Positions 1 through 7,813 of a DNA stretch of 15,347 nucleotides are shown here, in pieces. Under the pieces are notes generated by a model. That model worked only from the letters and a program-made list of their open reading frames with translations, was not told the DNA's origin and searched no databases. How positions within the stretch are numbered: the stretch's first letter is position 1; every line of letters begins with the position of its first letter. Location of the stretch: contig CAZXCK010000108.1 in NCBI GenBank assembly GCA_964639225.1, positions 1-15,347 of the forward strand. The letters run 5' to 3'. The position numbers were made by a program, and so were the translations under genes. The DNA comes from CAZXCK01 sp964639225. GTDB taxonomy: Bacteria > Chloroflexota > Anaerolineae > Aggregatilineales > Phototrophicaceae.

Positions 1-51
1 TTCGTCGATCAGATGCGCAATTTTCGTCAAGCCCCCGGACCTGTTGTGCCG

Positions 52-57
52 TATAGT
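52..57 (+). promoter_or_regulatory. Possible -10 box for the TrmO-like gene
   Basis: TATAGT lies 33 bases before the ATG at 91, matching TATAAT at five of six positions. No convincing -35 element is seen at 16-18 bp upstream, so this is a weak call. It would give a leader of roughly 25-30 nt carrying the ribosome binding site GGAGGTGA at 79-86. Confidence 0.3.
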
Positions 58-90
58 GAGCATGTCAGAGCAACAATCGGAGGTGAAGCC

Positions 91-570
91 ATGACACAGG
101 AAAAACAGACATTCCTGATCCAGACCATCGGTACCGTTGAACGTCAGGATGGCCGCGTGGCCGTCAGGGTCGATGCGGATTATCGCCCGGCATTAAAGGG
201 GCTGGAAACGTTCAGCCATGTGATTGTTTACTGGTGGGCAAGCCACTACGATATGCCCGAATGTCGGGAGTTGCTGGTGGTGCCGCTGCCTTACGCCGAG
301 GAACGTGAAGCGGGTGTGTTTGCCTGCCGCGCTCCGGTGCGCCCCAACCTGATTATGAGCACGGTCTGCCAGATTGTGGCGGTGGACCTGGAACAGGGTA
401 CAGTCGTTATTAACGACATCGACGCCTTCGACGGCACGCCGATTATCGATCTGAAGGCTTATTTCCCGGTGATGGACCGCGTGCAGGTGGCTCACATCTC
501 TCCAGATCTGGTGGGGTGGCCGGAATGGGTGCCCGAAGAAGGTGTCGGGTTGATGGAAGGCGAAGGCTAA
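91..570 (+). CDS. TrmO/TsaA-family protein (tRNA-modification methyltransferase-like), single domain
   Basis: This 159-residue protein resembles the TsaA/YaeB/TrmO family, whose characterised members use S-adenosylmethionine to N6-methylate the t6A37 base of threonine tRNA in the cytoplasm. The visible family core is an FACRAP-VRPN stretch (residues 77-86), corresponding to the family F-x-TRSP-RPN motif, followed by DIDAFDGTPIIDLKAYFP (109-126), corresponding to the family D-x-LDGTPvLDIKPY segment. The ATG at 91 is chosen because GGAGGTGA sits four bases before it; the frame is open from 13 but upstream starts lack such a site. It lacks the C-terminal extension of the E. coli enzyme, and the usual IGLS after RPN reads LIMS. 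It may therefore be a divergent paralogue rather than the true tRNA enzyme. A hairpin and the effector-domain gene at 624 follow directly, suggesting co-transcription. Fold assignment is firm; exact substrate is not. Confidence 0.8.
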   Translation: MTQEKQTFLIQTIGTVERQDGRVAVRVDADYRPALKGLETFSHVIVYWWASHYDMPECRELLVVPLPYAEEREAGVFACRAPVRPNLIMSTVCQIVAVDLEQGTVVINDIDAFDGTPIIDLKAYFPVMDRVQVAHISPDLVGWPEWVPEEGVGLMEGEG

Positions 571-578
571 GCATAATC

Positions 579-605
579 GGGGTTCAGGGGCGCAACCTGA
601 ACCCC
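579..605 (+). other. Perfect 10-bp inverted repeat between genes
   Basis: GGGGTTCAGG (579-588) and CCTGAACCCC (596-605) are exact reverse complements with a 7-nt loop, just after the stop at 570 and 18 bp before the ATG at 624. No T-run follows on the + strand, so a classical intrinsic terminator is unlikely. It could stabilise or attenuate the mRNA, or be an operator for the AraC-type regulator encoded two genes downstream. Confidence 0.6.
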
Positions 606-623
606 ACGAGGATTGAGTACGCT

Positions 624-1112
624 ATGGAACCACAGGTCGTAATCCGACGACAGCCGCAACTGATTCTGGCTGGCTTGAGCTTTTTCGGTGATCCGTTTCA
701 TTCACATGCGGGTTGGACCGAAGCGAACGAGATCGGGCGTCTGTGGCAGCGCCTGCTCGACTGTGTTCACACCGGTCAGCAGCCATCCGTGATGTACGAA
801 GTGCATGTACAAAACGACGAAACCCTCGTAACCGGCGAGTTTGAGGTTTTTGTGGGTTACGAAGTATCCGCGCTGGATGTGTCATACCAGTTGTGTGTAA
901 AGATTCTGCCAGAAACAGAGTACGCCGTCTTCACGTTTCCGGGTACGCAGGTCCACCAGGATGAACCGGTCGTCGATAACTGGCTGCGCGCGAATGGCTA
1001 CCGGACTGCCTATCCATTTTATCTGCAGCAGTATGATCAGCGTTTCAAGGGGATGGACAGGCTGGACGAATCGGTGATCGACTTTCTTGTGCCCGTGCGC
1101 CGTGATGGGTAA
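624..1112 (+). CDS. GyrI-like / AraC effector-binding domain protein, stand-alone
   Basis: A 162-residue protein made only of the SOUL/GyrI-like small-molecule binding fold. The pattern matches the effector-binding domain of Rob/BmrR-type regulators: an early lw-x-R helix (residues 39-45), a MYEVHV strand (57-62), a YEVSALDV segment (79-86), YAVFTFPGTQVHQ (100-112) with the usual aromatic-xx-F/x-x-G signature, the W-LRANGYR segment (120-127), and a terminal VIDFLVPV strand. It has no DNA-binding domain. Family members bind drugs or metabolites, and some act as gyrase inhibitors or hydrolases. The ATG at 624 is chosen over longer in-frame starts that would overlap the upstream gene. Its stop overlaps or abuts the start of the next gene, which carries an AraC HTH plus a related domain, so the two probably sense related ligands. 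The ligand cannot be named. Confidence 0.82.
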   Translation: MEPQVVIRRQPQLILAGLSFFGDPFHSHAGWTEANEIGRLWQRLLDCVHTGQQPSVMYEVHVQNDETLVTGEFEVFVGYEVSALDVSYQLCVKILPETEYAVFTFPGTQVHQDEPVVDNWLRANGYRTAYPFYLQQYDQRFKGMDRLDESVIDFLVPVRRDG

Positions 1113-1119
1113 TGGACCC

Positions 1120-1854
1120 ATGTCCCAGATCGATGCTATCTTCCGGGCGATGACATTTGCTGAAAATCACCTGCAAGCGCCCATCAACGTGGCGATGATG
1201 GCGGAGGTCGCGTCGTATTCGCTGTACCATTTTTGCCGGACCTTTAGCAAAGTGACCCGCCACACCCCCTATGATTACCTCATGCGCCGGCGGATTACCC
1301 AGGCCGCGCAGGCTGTCACCCAAACGCAGCAGAAGATCATCGACATCGCCTTCGACTACCAGTTCAGCAGCCACGAAGGCTTTACGCGGGCGTTTGGGCG
1401 CATGTTCGGGCTATCGCCCACCGAGGCGCGCGAGCAGGGATTTGCGCCAACTCTGCGATGTTTACCCGCGCTCACCTACGATCACCTGATCTGTCTGCGA
1501 ACTCACAACGATCTGGTGCCGGAGATGATCCCCATCCCGGACGTAATCCATGCGGCGGTTGTGGCAGGCGTTGCCGGCGCGTATGAGCCTGCCGACCAAG
1601 CCGGGCATAATTCGGGGTTGCCAGTTCCGATTCCGGCGCAGAACGACAGGGCGGAAACCCTCTGCGCCATCGACGATTCCGCCCTCTGCGCCTGTTTTGT
1701 TCTGGCTCCGGGACATGATGATCTGCGGTTAGTGCTGGACTGGGTTCTGCACACCTGGTTGTTTTACGTGCCGTATCATATCCAGGGGGCCTATGTGTTC
1801 GTCCAGCACCATGCAGACCAGCGGAACCTGTACGTCCCGGTTGTGAGGTTATAG
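1120..1854 (+). CDS. AraC-family transcriptional regulator, Rob-like (HTH plus C-terminal effector domain)
   Basis: This 244-residue regulator begins directly with a Rob/MarA-type double helix-turn-helix (about residues 1-106). Recognisable are the NVAMMAEVASYSLYHFCRTF segment in the first HTH, the YLMRRRITQAAQAV linker, and IIDIAFDYQFSSHEGFTRAF before the FGLSP ending. The rest (about 115-244) is a divergent GyrI-like ligand domain ending in LYVPVVRL. The order, HTH first and sensor second, is that of E. coli Rob rather than AraC. The start is uncertain: ATG 1120 begins just before the HTH, while ATG 1105 would add five residues and overlap the preceding gene by 8 nt. Tight packing with the stand-alone effector-domain gene suggests one transcript. 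It ends 2 bp from the convergent hydrolase stop. A likely activator of a local stress or efflux response, though no obvious target is seen here. Confidence 0.9.
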   Translation: MSQIDAIFRAMTFAENHLQAPINVAMMAEVASYSLYHFCRTFSKVTRHTPYDYLMRRRITQAAQAVTQTQQKIIDIAFDYQFSSHEGFTRAFGRMFGLSPTEAREQGFAPTLRCLPALTYDHLICLRTHNDLVPEMIPIPDVIHAAVVAGVAGAYEPADQAGHNSGLPVPIPAQNDRAETLCAIDDSALCACFVLAPGHDDLRLVLDWVLHTWLFYVPYHIQGAYVFVQHHADQRNLYVPVVRL

Positions 1855-1856
1855 GT

Positions 1857-3158
1857 TCATCCGCTTAGAGATGCCAGCACCGTGTTGACCATCACGTCCA
1901 CAAAGTTCGCTGGTTCATCCCACATGGGCGTATGCGCGGAGTCCTCGAACCAGATGAATTCCTTGTGCGGCGCTTCCAGCATGTTGAAGTACTCCTCAGC
2001 CAGTTCCGGAATCGCGTTACGGTCCCAGCGCCCGACGATGAAATATACCGGTACGTCCAGACGAGGTATCTGGGTACGCAGATCCACGTCATAAATCTGC
2101 GGATAGACGGTGGTAAAGGTGCGGGCCAATCCCAGCGCCCAGGTGACCTTATCGACCAGGCCATATTCCGGCGCGCCCATCGAGTCGAAGAACAGGTTGT
2201 GACCGGTGCCCTCGCCGTGAGCATGGGCGCCCATATAGCCATCGACGACGGCGTTCATCGTGCCGAATCTGCCGATCAACTGGCTGCTGGTGTAGGGCGG
2301 CGGACCGTTGCGGCGCAGTTGTTCCAGCGTGCCGGTGCGTCCCTGGGCGACTGCCTGCTCGACGGCAAACTCGTACATCAGGATGTCGTTTTCCACCGGC
2401 GCGACCATCTGCCCGGTGCTGACGAACGCATGGAACAGGTCCGGGTGCTGCTGCACCAGCCAGGCTCCCAGGATACTGCCCCAGGACTCGCCAAAGACGT
2501 AGATCTTCTCCTGCTGGAAACGCTCGCGCAGATGCTGGACGAGCGCGTAGCCATCCTCGACATAACGTTCCGGGGTCAACTGGTCGAAGGGAACCGCGCT
2601 GTACGATTTGCCCGTGCCGGGCTGGTCCCAATTGACGATGATAAAGTGTTCTTCCAGGTCATCCAGATATTTTCGAGTCATGGCCAGCTCGCTGCCGCCG
2701 GGTCCACCGGCTAAAAAAAGCAGCACCGGCAGATCGGTGCTGTGACCGCGTATGGTCACCCACTGCTGGCTGCCGTTGAGTTCGACCTGCTCCAGTGTGG
2801 CGATGCTGCCCGGCGCGGTGATAGGCGGGGTGCTGGCGAACACCTGCGACGCATACACGGCCACAATGGAGACGGCGACAAACCCAACGGTGGCGCCAAC
2901 CATTGTGAACAGGGTGCGCTCGGCGCGGAACAGCGCAAACACGAAACCGATATCCAGTGTCAGCAGTCCGATGGTGATAAACAGCGGCACGGACGTCACA
3001 AACAGCAGCAAAACTACCGGCGTCACGATCAGCACCAGCAACAGCAGCGCGATAAGGCCCAGCAGCAGACGCCCGATGCTGCGCAGCAGGCCGAAGCCCG
3101 GCACTGACTGGCTGGAATTCGAGGCGTGTTCGGTGGTATTCAAAGTTTTCGTAGTCAT
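1857..3158 (-). CDS. Membrane-anchored alpha/beta hydrolase, proline iminopeptidase-like (peptidase S33)
   Basis: A 433-residue protein with an N-terminal membrane module (about three hydrophobic segments between residues 28 and 110) and an S33-type alpha/beta hydrolase domain facing, most likely, outside the membrane. The hydrolase carries the oxyanion-hole GGPGG (151-155), the NWDQPGTGKS signature (176-185), the nucleophile in GESWGS (Ser225), the acid in GRWD (Asp379) and the catalytic His409 in DSAHTPMW. This set is typical of prolyl aminopeptidases and related esterases, which cleave small peptides or esters; the substrate here is unknown. The soluble family members are about 300 residues, so the first 110 residues are an added anchor. 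The start ATG has GAGGGGG upstream and overlaps the preceding stop as ATGA, indicating translational coupling with the split-barrel gene. Confidence 0.88.
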   Translation of the reverse strand: MTTKTLNTTEHASNSSQSVPGFGLLRSIGRLLLGLIALLLLVLIVTPVVLLLFVTSVPLFITIGLLTLDIGFVFALFRAERTLFTMVGATVGFVAVSIVAVYASQVFASTPPITAPGSIATLEQVELNGSQQWVTIRGHSTDLPVLLFLAGGPGGSELAMTRKYLDDLEEHFIIVNWDQPGTGKSYSAVPFDQLTPERYVEDGYALVQHLRERFQQEKIYVFGESWGSILGAWLVQQHPDLFHAFVSTGQMVAPVENDILMYEFAVEQAVAQGRTGTLEQLRRNGPPPYTSSQLIGRFGTMNAVVDGYMGAHAHGEGTGHNLFFDSMGAPEYGLVDKVTWALGLARTFTTVYPQIYDVDLRTQIPRLDVPVYFIVGRWDRNAIPELAEEYFNMLEAPHKEFIWFEDSAHTPMWDEPANFVDVMVNTVLASLSG

Positions 3159-3532
3159 TGTGAATCCCCCTCAGAACTTTCAAAATCGATTGTTTCGACA
3201 TACCCGCTGCCATCTGCCGTCAGAACATGAATGCGGGACGGCTCGACCTGAACCATCACCTGCCAGCTATGCGCGGGAACCGTTAGACTCTGGCGCGCCG
3301 TGCGGCCTTTGCCGTGCAGATTCCAGGCCGGTGTCAGCAGGGCAAGCTTTGGCTGCGCTTCCAGATTGAACAGGTGATCGGAGCCGTGCGGAACGAGCAG
3401 ATAGAGACTTTCACCGTCGATTCGATAAGGCACACTGCTGACCTGCGGGCCGGCGTCACCGCATGTTGCCAGTGTCGCCGTGTCATACTGGGCGAGCAGT
3501 TCCGCTAGTCGTTGTTGCAGATAACGGTTCAT
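3155..3532 (-). CDS. Pyridoxamine 5'-phosphate oxidase-like FMN-binding split-barrel protein
   Basis: A 125-residue protein matching the PNPOx-like split barrel. The N-terminus has the usual helix then strand (LQQRLAELLAQYDTATLAT), followed by GDAGPQVSSVPYRIDGESLYLLVPHGSDHLFNL, the typical strand-strand-helix run where family members contact flavin phosphate, and a PKLALL strand. Characterised relatives bind FMN, F420 or haem and reduce or bind small molecules; which cofactor applies here cannot be told. The frame extends to 3583, but ATG 3532 gives the usual start just before the first helix; ATG 3547 is an alternative. Its stop overlaps the hydrolase start by 4 nt. It lies about 100 nt after the LuxR-type regulator, in the same direction. 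Confidence 0.75.
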   Translation of the reverse strand: MNRYLQQRLAELLAQYDTATLATCGDAGPQVSSVPYRIDGESLYLLVPHGSDHLFNLEAQPKLALLTPAWNLHGKGRTARQSLTVPAHSWQVMVQVEPSRIHVLTADGSGYVETIDFESSEGDSQ

Positions 3533-3633
3533 GGTGTTGCCTGTCATGCGAAACAATCTACCCTGACGATAGGCGTAAACCACCGGGGGTTGTCATCAAC
3601 CAGAAGTTAGATTTGGGGGATTGAGCAAGTGAA

Positions 3634-6276
3634 TCAGTCGGGAAGGATGTGCAGGCTGCGGGCCTTACTGACGGCTTCGGTGCGGTTCTGGGCGTCCAGC
3701 TTGTTCATGATGTGATGAATGTGGCTCTTGACCGTGCCGACACTAAGCACCAGCGTGTCGGCGATATTCTGGTTGCTGGCACCACTGGCGATCAGTTGCA
3801 GCACCTCGATCTCGCGCTCGGTCAGCGTATCGGCGGGGTGCTGGGACGCCTCGGACGACTGGGCGCGGTCCAGCAGGTGAGCCGCATCGTCGGTGCAGAT
3901 GCCACGCTCAACGGCCAGACGCAGCAACTTCGTCATGGGTGTTCCTGCATTGAGGAACGGGCGAACAAACCCCTGCTGGCGCGCCACAGGCAGGGTTTGT
4001 TTGAGAGCCGCCAGCGCAGGTTCGAGTGCGCCCGATGCCTGCGAGGCCAGCGCCCGCAGCATCTGCGCTTCGAGGACCGTGCTGGTTCTGCCGGCAGGCT
4101 GCGCCCTGGCGATGAGCTGCTCCAGCAAGGTCAGGACCGCTTCATAGTTCGCTTGCTTCAGCCAGACGTGCGCCAGCGTGAGGTTCTGATAATCCTGATG
4201 GTGGCCGGTCCTGTCGCTCGTCTGGTAGTGCTGCGCCCAGTCGGTGGCGGCATCAACGTCCCCGGATGCCAGCGCAACGCGCGCCTGGGCTGCACCCACA
4301 AATGACGTCATCATCGGGCTTTGGTAACCCTGTGTGATACTGTACGCGCGCCTGATACTGGCGACAGCCTCAGCGGCCTCGCCGCGAGCGAGCAGAATAT
4401 CGGCCAGCGTGACATGAGCTGACCACAGCACATCGGGGATGTGGGCGCGCTCGGCGAGCGTCATGGCTTCGCGCAGTATCGCTTCGGCCTCGACAAGCTG
4501 GTTGCGCTGGTAACATACCTGTGCCAGCGGCAGCATGAGCACACTCAGCGGGCCGAAGCGGGTCGTATACTGGCCCAGAATTGCCTCGCAGCGCTGCTTT
4601 GCCGCTTCCAGATCGGCAGCCAGCAGGTCGATCTGCGCCAGATAGTAATGGGCGTCCAGTGACAGGTAATCATGCTGGATTTCCTGAGCGAGCCGCAGCG
4701 CATCGGTATAAGCACGTCGCGCCGCCGGGACATCGCCGACGAGATACCACAGGAAGGCGTCCGTATTGGCGATGCGCACCCGGTCGAGCGCGGCGACGGT
4801 ATGGCGCAGCGCATTTGCCGGTTCAATCCACTGGCGACCAGTCATGACGTCGCCGCGATAGGCGGCCAGTGTCGCCTGGTAGCTGGCAGCAATGGCCTGT
4901 AATGCCGGTTGGTCGCCGGTGTCATCCGACTGGCTGGTGATCTGATCGGTGGCGCGCTGCACCATCGCCTCGCTGCTCGCAATTTCGCCTGTGAGATACA
5001 GCGCTCGCGAGAAGTACAGGCACAGGCGTGGATGGCGGTCCAGCGCCTCATCCGGGAAGCGACGCAGCCAGCCGATGATCGTCATGATCTCACCGCGCGA
5101 AGTCAGGGCCGCCCATGCTGTATCTTCGATGAGCTTGGCGGCGTAGCCGTAATCCTCTGCCGCGAGCGCGTGGTTCACCGCACGCACGATCGTATCGTGG
5201 GCGGCATACCACCTGGCGGCCGCCAGGTGTTTTTCGACATAAGCCGGCTTGTCGTTGAGCAGCAGATACTGACGCAGGAACTGCTCAAACAGGTGGTGAT
5301 AACGGTAGATCGGCTCGACATCTGACAGCGGGATGACGAACAGGCTCTCCGCAGCCAGTTGATTGAGCAGCAGCGGGGCACGGGGATCGCGGGTCAGTTC
5401 GGTACAGATTGACGGGTCAAGCCGGTTGAGTACGCAGGTGTTGAGCATAAATCGCCTGACAGCGTCTGTCTGCTGGGCCAGTACCTCGGCGGCGAAGTAC
5501 TCGAACAGGTGCTGCTGAGTCTGCGAATAACGGGCAAACTGCTGATCCAGTGTTTGCTCGAACTCGGCAATCGCGTGTTTGTTGAGGGTCATGATGATCA
5601 GCGAAAGGGCGGCAGCCCAGCCCTCGGTGATGTTCTCCAGGCTTTTCAGGGCGCCGGGAGTCGGCGACCAGTCCAGCGTGGTTTGTAGCAGACTGGCAAT
5701 CTCATCCTGACTGAAGCACAGGTCTGCCATTCTGATTTCGGTGACCGCACCGTGCGTGCGCAGCCGGGCCAGTTGCAGCGGCGGGTCGGCCCGTGTGCCG
5801 ATGACGATCTGAAGATTGGCTGGCAGATATTCGCACAGGCGGTTGAGCGCGTCATGGATGACGGGTTCGGTAATCAGATGATAATCATCCAGCACCAGGA
5901 CATGATGCGCGTCGCTGACCGTCACTTCGTTGAGTACCGTCGCGGTAACATCGTGCAATTCCAACTGGTGTGCAGCAGCGAACAGACTGCTAAACGGCTC
6001 ACCTGATACCTGAAACGCTCTGGCAAGGTAGGCGGCAAAGCGTGTGGGGTCGTTATCCTGTTCATCGAGCGCATACCACGCCACCCGCGCACCATCATTT
6101 TGCAACGCATGAACCCAACTGACGAGACACGAAGACTTGCCGAAACCGGCTGGCGCAGATACCAGAATCAGCCGGGCATCCGGGTTAGCGGCCATCTGCT
6201 GGTGCAACCGCCGCCGGTCTATAGTCAGGTTGCGCATTGGCGGTATCAGTGTCTTGGTATGCCACAGAGCATTCAT
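3634..6276 (-). CDS. MalT-like LuxR-family transcriptional regulator (STAND ATPase, TPR, LuxR HTH)
   Basis: This 880-residue protein has the three-part MalT architecture: an N-terminal STAND NTPase, a long helical repeat region and a C-terminal LuxR DNA-binding domain. Visible motifs are Walker A SAPAGFGKSS (40-49), Walker B LVLDDYH (127-133), the GTRADPPLQLARLR sensor segment (160-173), a TPR-like alpha-solenoid from about 340 to 790, and the HTH from LTEREIEVLQLIASG (818 on) to the TVKSHIHHIMNKLDAQNRTEA recognition region. Such regulators usually bind an inducer with the repeats, oligomerise with ATP and activate transcription. The ATG has GGTGA six bases upstream and a TATAAT 31 bp upstream. 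The following split-barrel and hydrolase genes on the same strand are plausible targets or operon partners. The inducer is unknown. Codons 97-103 contain a 25-bp sequence repeated exactly near the right edge of the window. Confidence 0.93.
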   Translation of the reverse strand: MNALWHTKTLIPPMRNLTIDRRRLHQQMAANPDARLILVSAPAGFGKSSCLVSWVHALQNDGARVAWYALDEQDNDPTRFAAYLARAFQVSGEPFSSLFAAAHQLELHDVTATVLNEVTVSDAHHVLVLDDYHLITEPVIHDALNRLCEYLPANLQIVIGTRADPPLQLARLRTHGAVTEIRMADLCFSQDEIASLLQTTLDWSPTPGALKSLENITEGWAAALSLIIMTLNKHAIAEFEQTLDQQFARYSQTQQHLFEYFAAEVLAQQTDAVRRFMLNTCVLNRLDPSICTELTRDPRAPLLLNQLAAESLFVIPLSDVEPIYRYHHLFEQFLRQYLLLNDKPAYVEKHLAAARWYAAHDTIVRAVNHALAAEDYGYAAKLIEDTAWAALTSRGEIMTIIGWLRRFPDEALDRHPRLCLYFSRALYLTGEIASSEAMVQRATDQITSQSDDTGDQPALQAIAASYQATLAAYRGDVMTGRQWIEPANALRHTVAALDRVRIANTDAFLWYLVGDVPAARRAYTDALRLAQEIQHDYLSLDAHYYLAQIDLLAADLEAAKQRCEAILGQYTTRFGPLSVLMLPLAQVCYQRNQLVEAEAILREAMTLAERAHIPDVLWSAHVTLADILLARGEAAEAVASIRRAYSITQGYQSPMMTSFVGAAQARVALASGDVDAATDWAQHYQTSDRTGHHQDYQNLTLAHVWLKQANYEAVLTLLEQLIARAQPAGRTSTVLEAQMLRALASQASGALEPALAALKQTLPVARQQGFVRPFLNAGTPMTKLLRLAVERGICTDDAAHLLDRAQSSEASQHPADTLTEREIEVLQLIASGASNQNIADTLVLSVGTVKSHIHHIMNKLDAQNRTEAVSKARSLHILPD
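5210..5234 (+). other. 20-bp perfect palindrome followed by five T, inside the LuxR-type gene
   Basis: CACCTGGCGGCCGCCAGGTG (5210-5229) is self-complementary and is followed by TTTTT on the + strand, which is antisense to the gene. It could form a GC-rich stem with a 4-nt loop and act as an antisense intrinsic terminator. In the coding strand it encodes HLAAAR, so Ala-codon usage alone may have produced it. Confidence 0.4.
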
Positions 6277-6306
6277 GTTTAGTCACCGTGTCTGGATTTT
6301 CCTGCT

Positions 6307-6312
6307 ATTATA
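6307..6312 (-). promoter_or_regulatory. -10 box of the MalT-like regulator
   Basis: A perfect TATAAT on the - strand lies 31 bp before the ATG at 6276, within the 169-bp gap to the sensor kinase gene. No good -35 hexamer is seen 16-18 bp upstream, so an activator may be needed. The rest of the gap (6313-6445) has no obvious strong terminator for the upstream operon. Confidence 0.5.
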
Positions 6313-6445
6313 CTCCCCTTCGATTCAGCCTGAGCTTTTCAAAATCTGCCACTCAAATCTGAGCCTCGAATCGAACATCTACACCCCCAAAACCGGAGAT
6401 GCGAGTTGAGGTGTTAACCGTCAATTCAGGTTTATATCAGACGTA

Positions 6446-7813
6446 TTATGTTTTTGAAGCCGGAAGCGTGAAGATCAGTTTCAGCCCGTCACCTTCCCGT
6501 TCCGCATGGATGTCTCCACCCTGCAGGCGCAGCAGCTCGCGGGTGATGGCCAACCCCAGGCCGCTGCCGCCTGTGTCGCGCTTGCGAGCATCCTCGCCGC
6601 GCCAGAAGCGATTAAACAGATATATGATCTGCTCGTCATTGAGTGATTGTTCGCTCTGGTTAAAGATGGACACGCTCACGTGATCATCCTGACAGACTGC
6701 CGTGACGGAGATGTTCCCATTTGCGGGCGCATGACGGACAGCATTGCTCAGAAGATTATCCAGAACCTGCTGGATTCGATTAGGGTCGGCGTAGACGGCT
6801 ACGCAGTTTTCTGGCAGATGAATGGCCACGTTGATACCACGATCCTGAGTCAGCGGGGCAAAACGCTCGATTGAGGCGTGAATGGCCGGCAGCATGTCAA
6901 ACTCACTTGGATTGAGCGAAAGCTGGCCCGCTTCGGCCAGGGTGAGCAAACGCAAATCCTCGACCAGACGGGTCAGGTGCAGCACCTGGTCATAAGCCAC
7001 TGCGAGATGCGACGCGTCCAGCGGGTAGACGCCGTCCATCATCGCTTCCAGATGACCGCGCATGATGGCCACTGGTGTTCGCAGCTCATGGGCCACGTCG
7101 GCGGTCATCCGCTGGCGTTGTGCTTCTCCGTCAGTCAGGCGCTTGAGGAGATCGTTAAACGCCGTACCCAAACGGCGAATTTCATCGGTGCCGCCAACGT
7201 TAACCGGCTGCTGCGACTCGCGCAGTTTCCAGCGGCTGATGTTCTCGGTGAGGTGCTCTAAGGGGCGTGTCAGTGTGTAGGACAGGCCAATCCCCAGGCC
7301 AAACGTCATCAGCCCGCCCACGACAGCCGTCACGATCAGTCCGGCGGTGGTATCGGCCAGGAATTGCTCCTCGGCTTCCTGCAAGGCGACTGTTCCCGGT
7401 GTCTGCTCGCCCAGTGTACCCACCATTTGCCCATCGATAATCAGTTCCATATGTTGGCTGGGGCCGATTTCACTGGTAAGTTGACCAATCCACTCTGGTT
7501 GGGTGGATGCCATGATGACGCCGTCCGCATCGGTGATGAAGATTTGCGCACCGCGTCCCATACCGCTGCCAGACCCCTCGCCCTGCCCACGAGACGGCAG
7601 CAGCGTTTCCACACCCTGCCAGGTGCCATTGGCGACATAGTAGCGTTCCAGTTCGCCCATGATGTCGCCGCCAAACCGCGCCATGTTGCTGATTTTGACA
7701 TACTGGTCAAAGCGCGACTGGACAGAAGACGAGACCACCCAGGCGACAGCGCCAATTGCCAGCAGAATCACCGCCAGGAAACTCAGTGACAGGCGCAGCC
7801 ACAGCTTATTCAT
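6446..7813 (-). CDS. Sensor histidine kinase, BaeS/OmpR-partner type
   Basis: A 455-residue inner-membrane kinase. It has a transmembrane helix at about 9-29, an extracytoplasmic sensor region (30-154), a second helix (155-179), HAMP (about 180-232), HisKA with the phospho-acceptor His242 in DVAHELRTP, and a HATPase_c domain with N-box DNLLSNAVRHA (352-362), F-box LFNRFWRGED (399-408) and G-box TGGSGLGLAI (414-423). All catalytic boxes are intact. The sensor region contains a PAS/CACHE-like strand pattern (IFITDADGVIMAST, 91-104) and a Gly-rich loop around 76-88. It overlaps the response regulator gene by 8 nt and is the last gene of the cytochrome operon, so its stimulus may be respiratory or envelope state; that link is inferred from position only. 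Confidence 0.95.
   Translation of the reverse strand: MNKLWLRLSLSFLAVILLAIGAVAWVVSSSVQSRFDQYVKISNMARFGGDIMGELERYYVANGTWQGVETLLPSRGQGEGSGSGMGRGAQIFITDADGVIMASTQPEWIGQLTSEIGPSQHMELIIDGQMVGTLGEQTPGTVALQEAEEQFLADTTAGLIVTAVVGGLMTFGLGIGLSYTLTRPLEHLTENISRWKLRESQQPVNVGGTDEIRRLGTAFNDLLKRLTDGEAQRQRMTADVAHELRTPVAIMRGHLEAMMDGVYPLDASHLAVAYDQVLHLTRLVEDLRLLTLAEAGQLSLNPSEFDMLPAIHASIERFAPLTQDRGINVAIHLPENCVAVYADPNRIQQVLDNLLSNAVRHAPANGNISVTAVCQDDHVSVSIFNQSEQSLNDEQIIYLFNRFWRGEDARKRDTGGSGLGLAITRELLRLQGGDIHAEREGDGLKLIFTLPASKT

Noticed and set aside
516..623. Longer N-terminus for the effector-domain protein
   Set aside because: It would overlap the TrmO-like gene, is Arg-rich and unlike the family; ATG 624 starts right before the domain.
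1932..2714. Long + strand open frame opposite the hydrolase gene
   Set aside because: A shadow of the GC-rich coding strand; the hydrolase frame has all catalytic motifs.
3649..4305. Long + strand open frame opposite the LuxR DNA-binding end
   Set aside because: A shadow frame with no ribosome site or recognisable domain; the - strand HTH is unmistakable.
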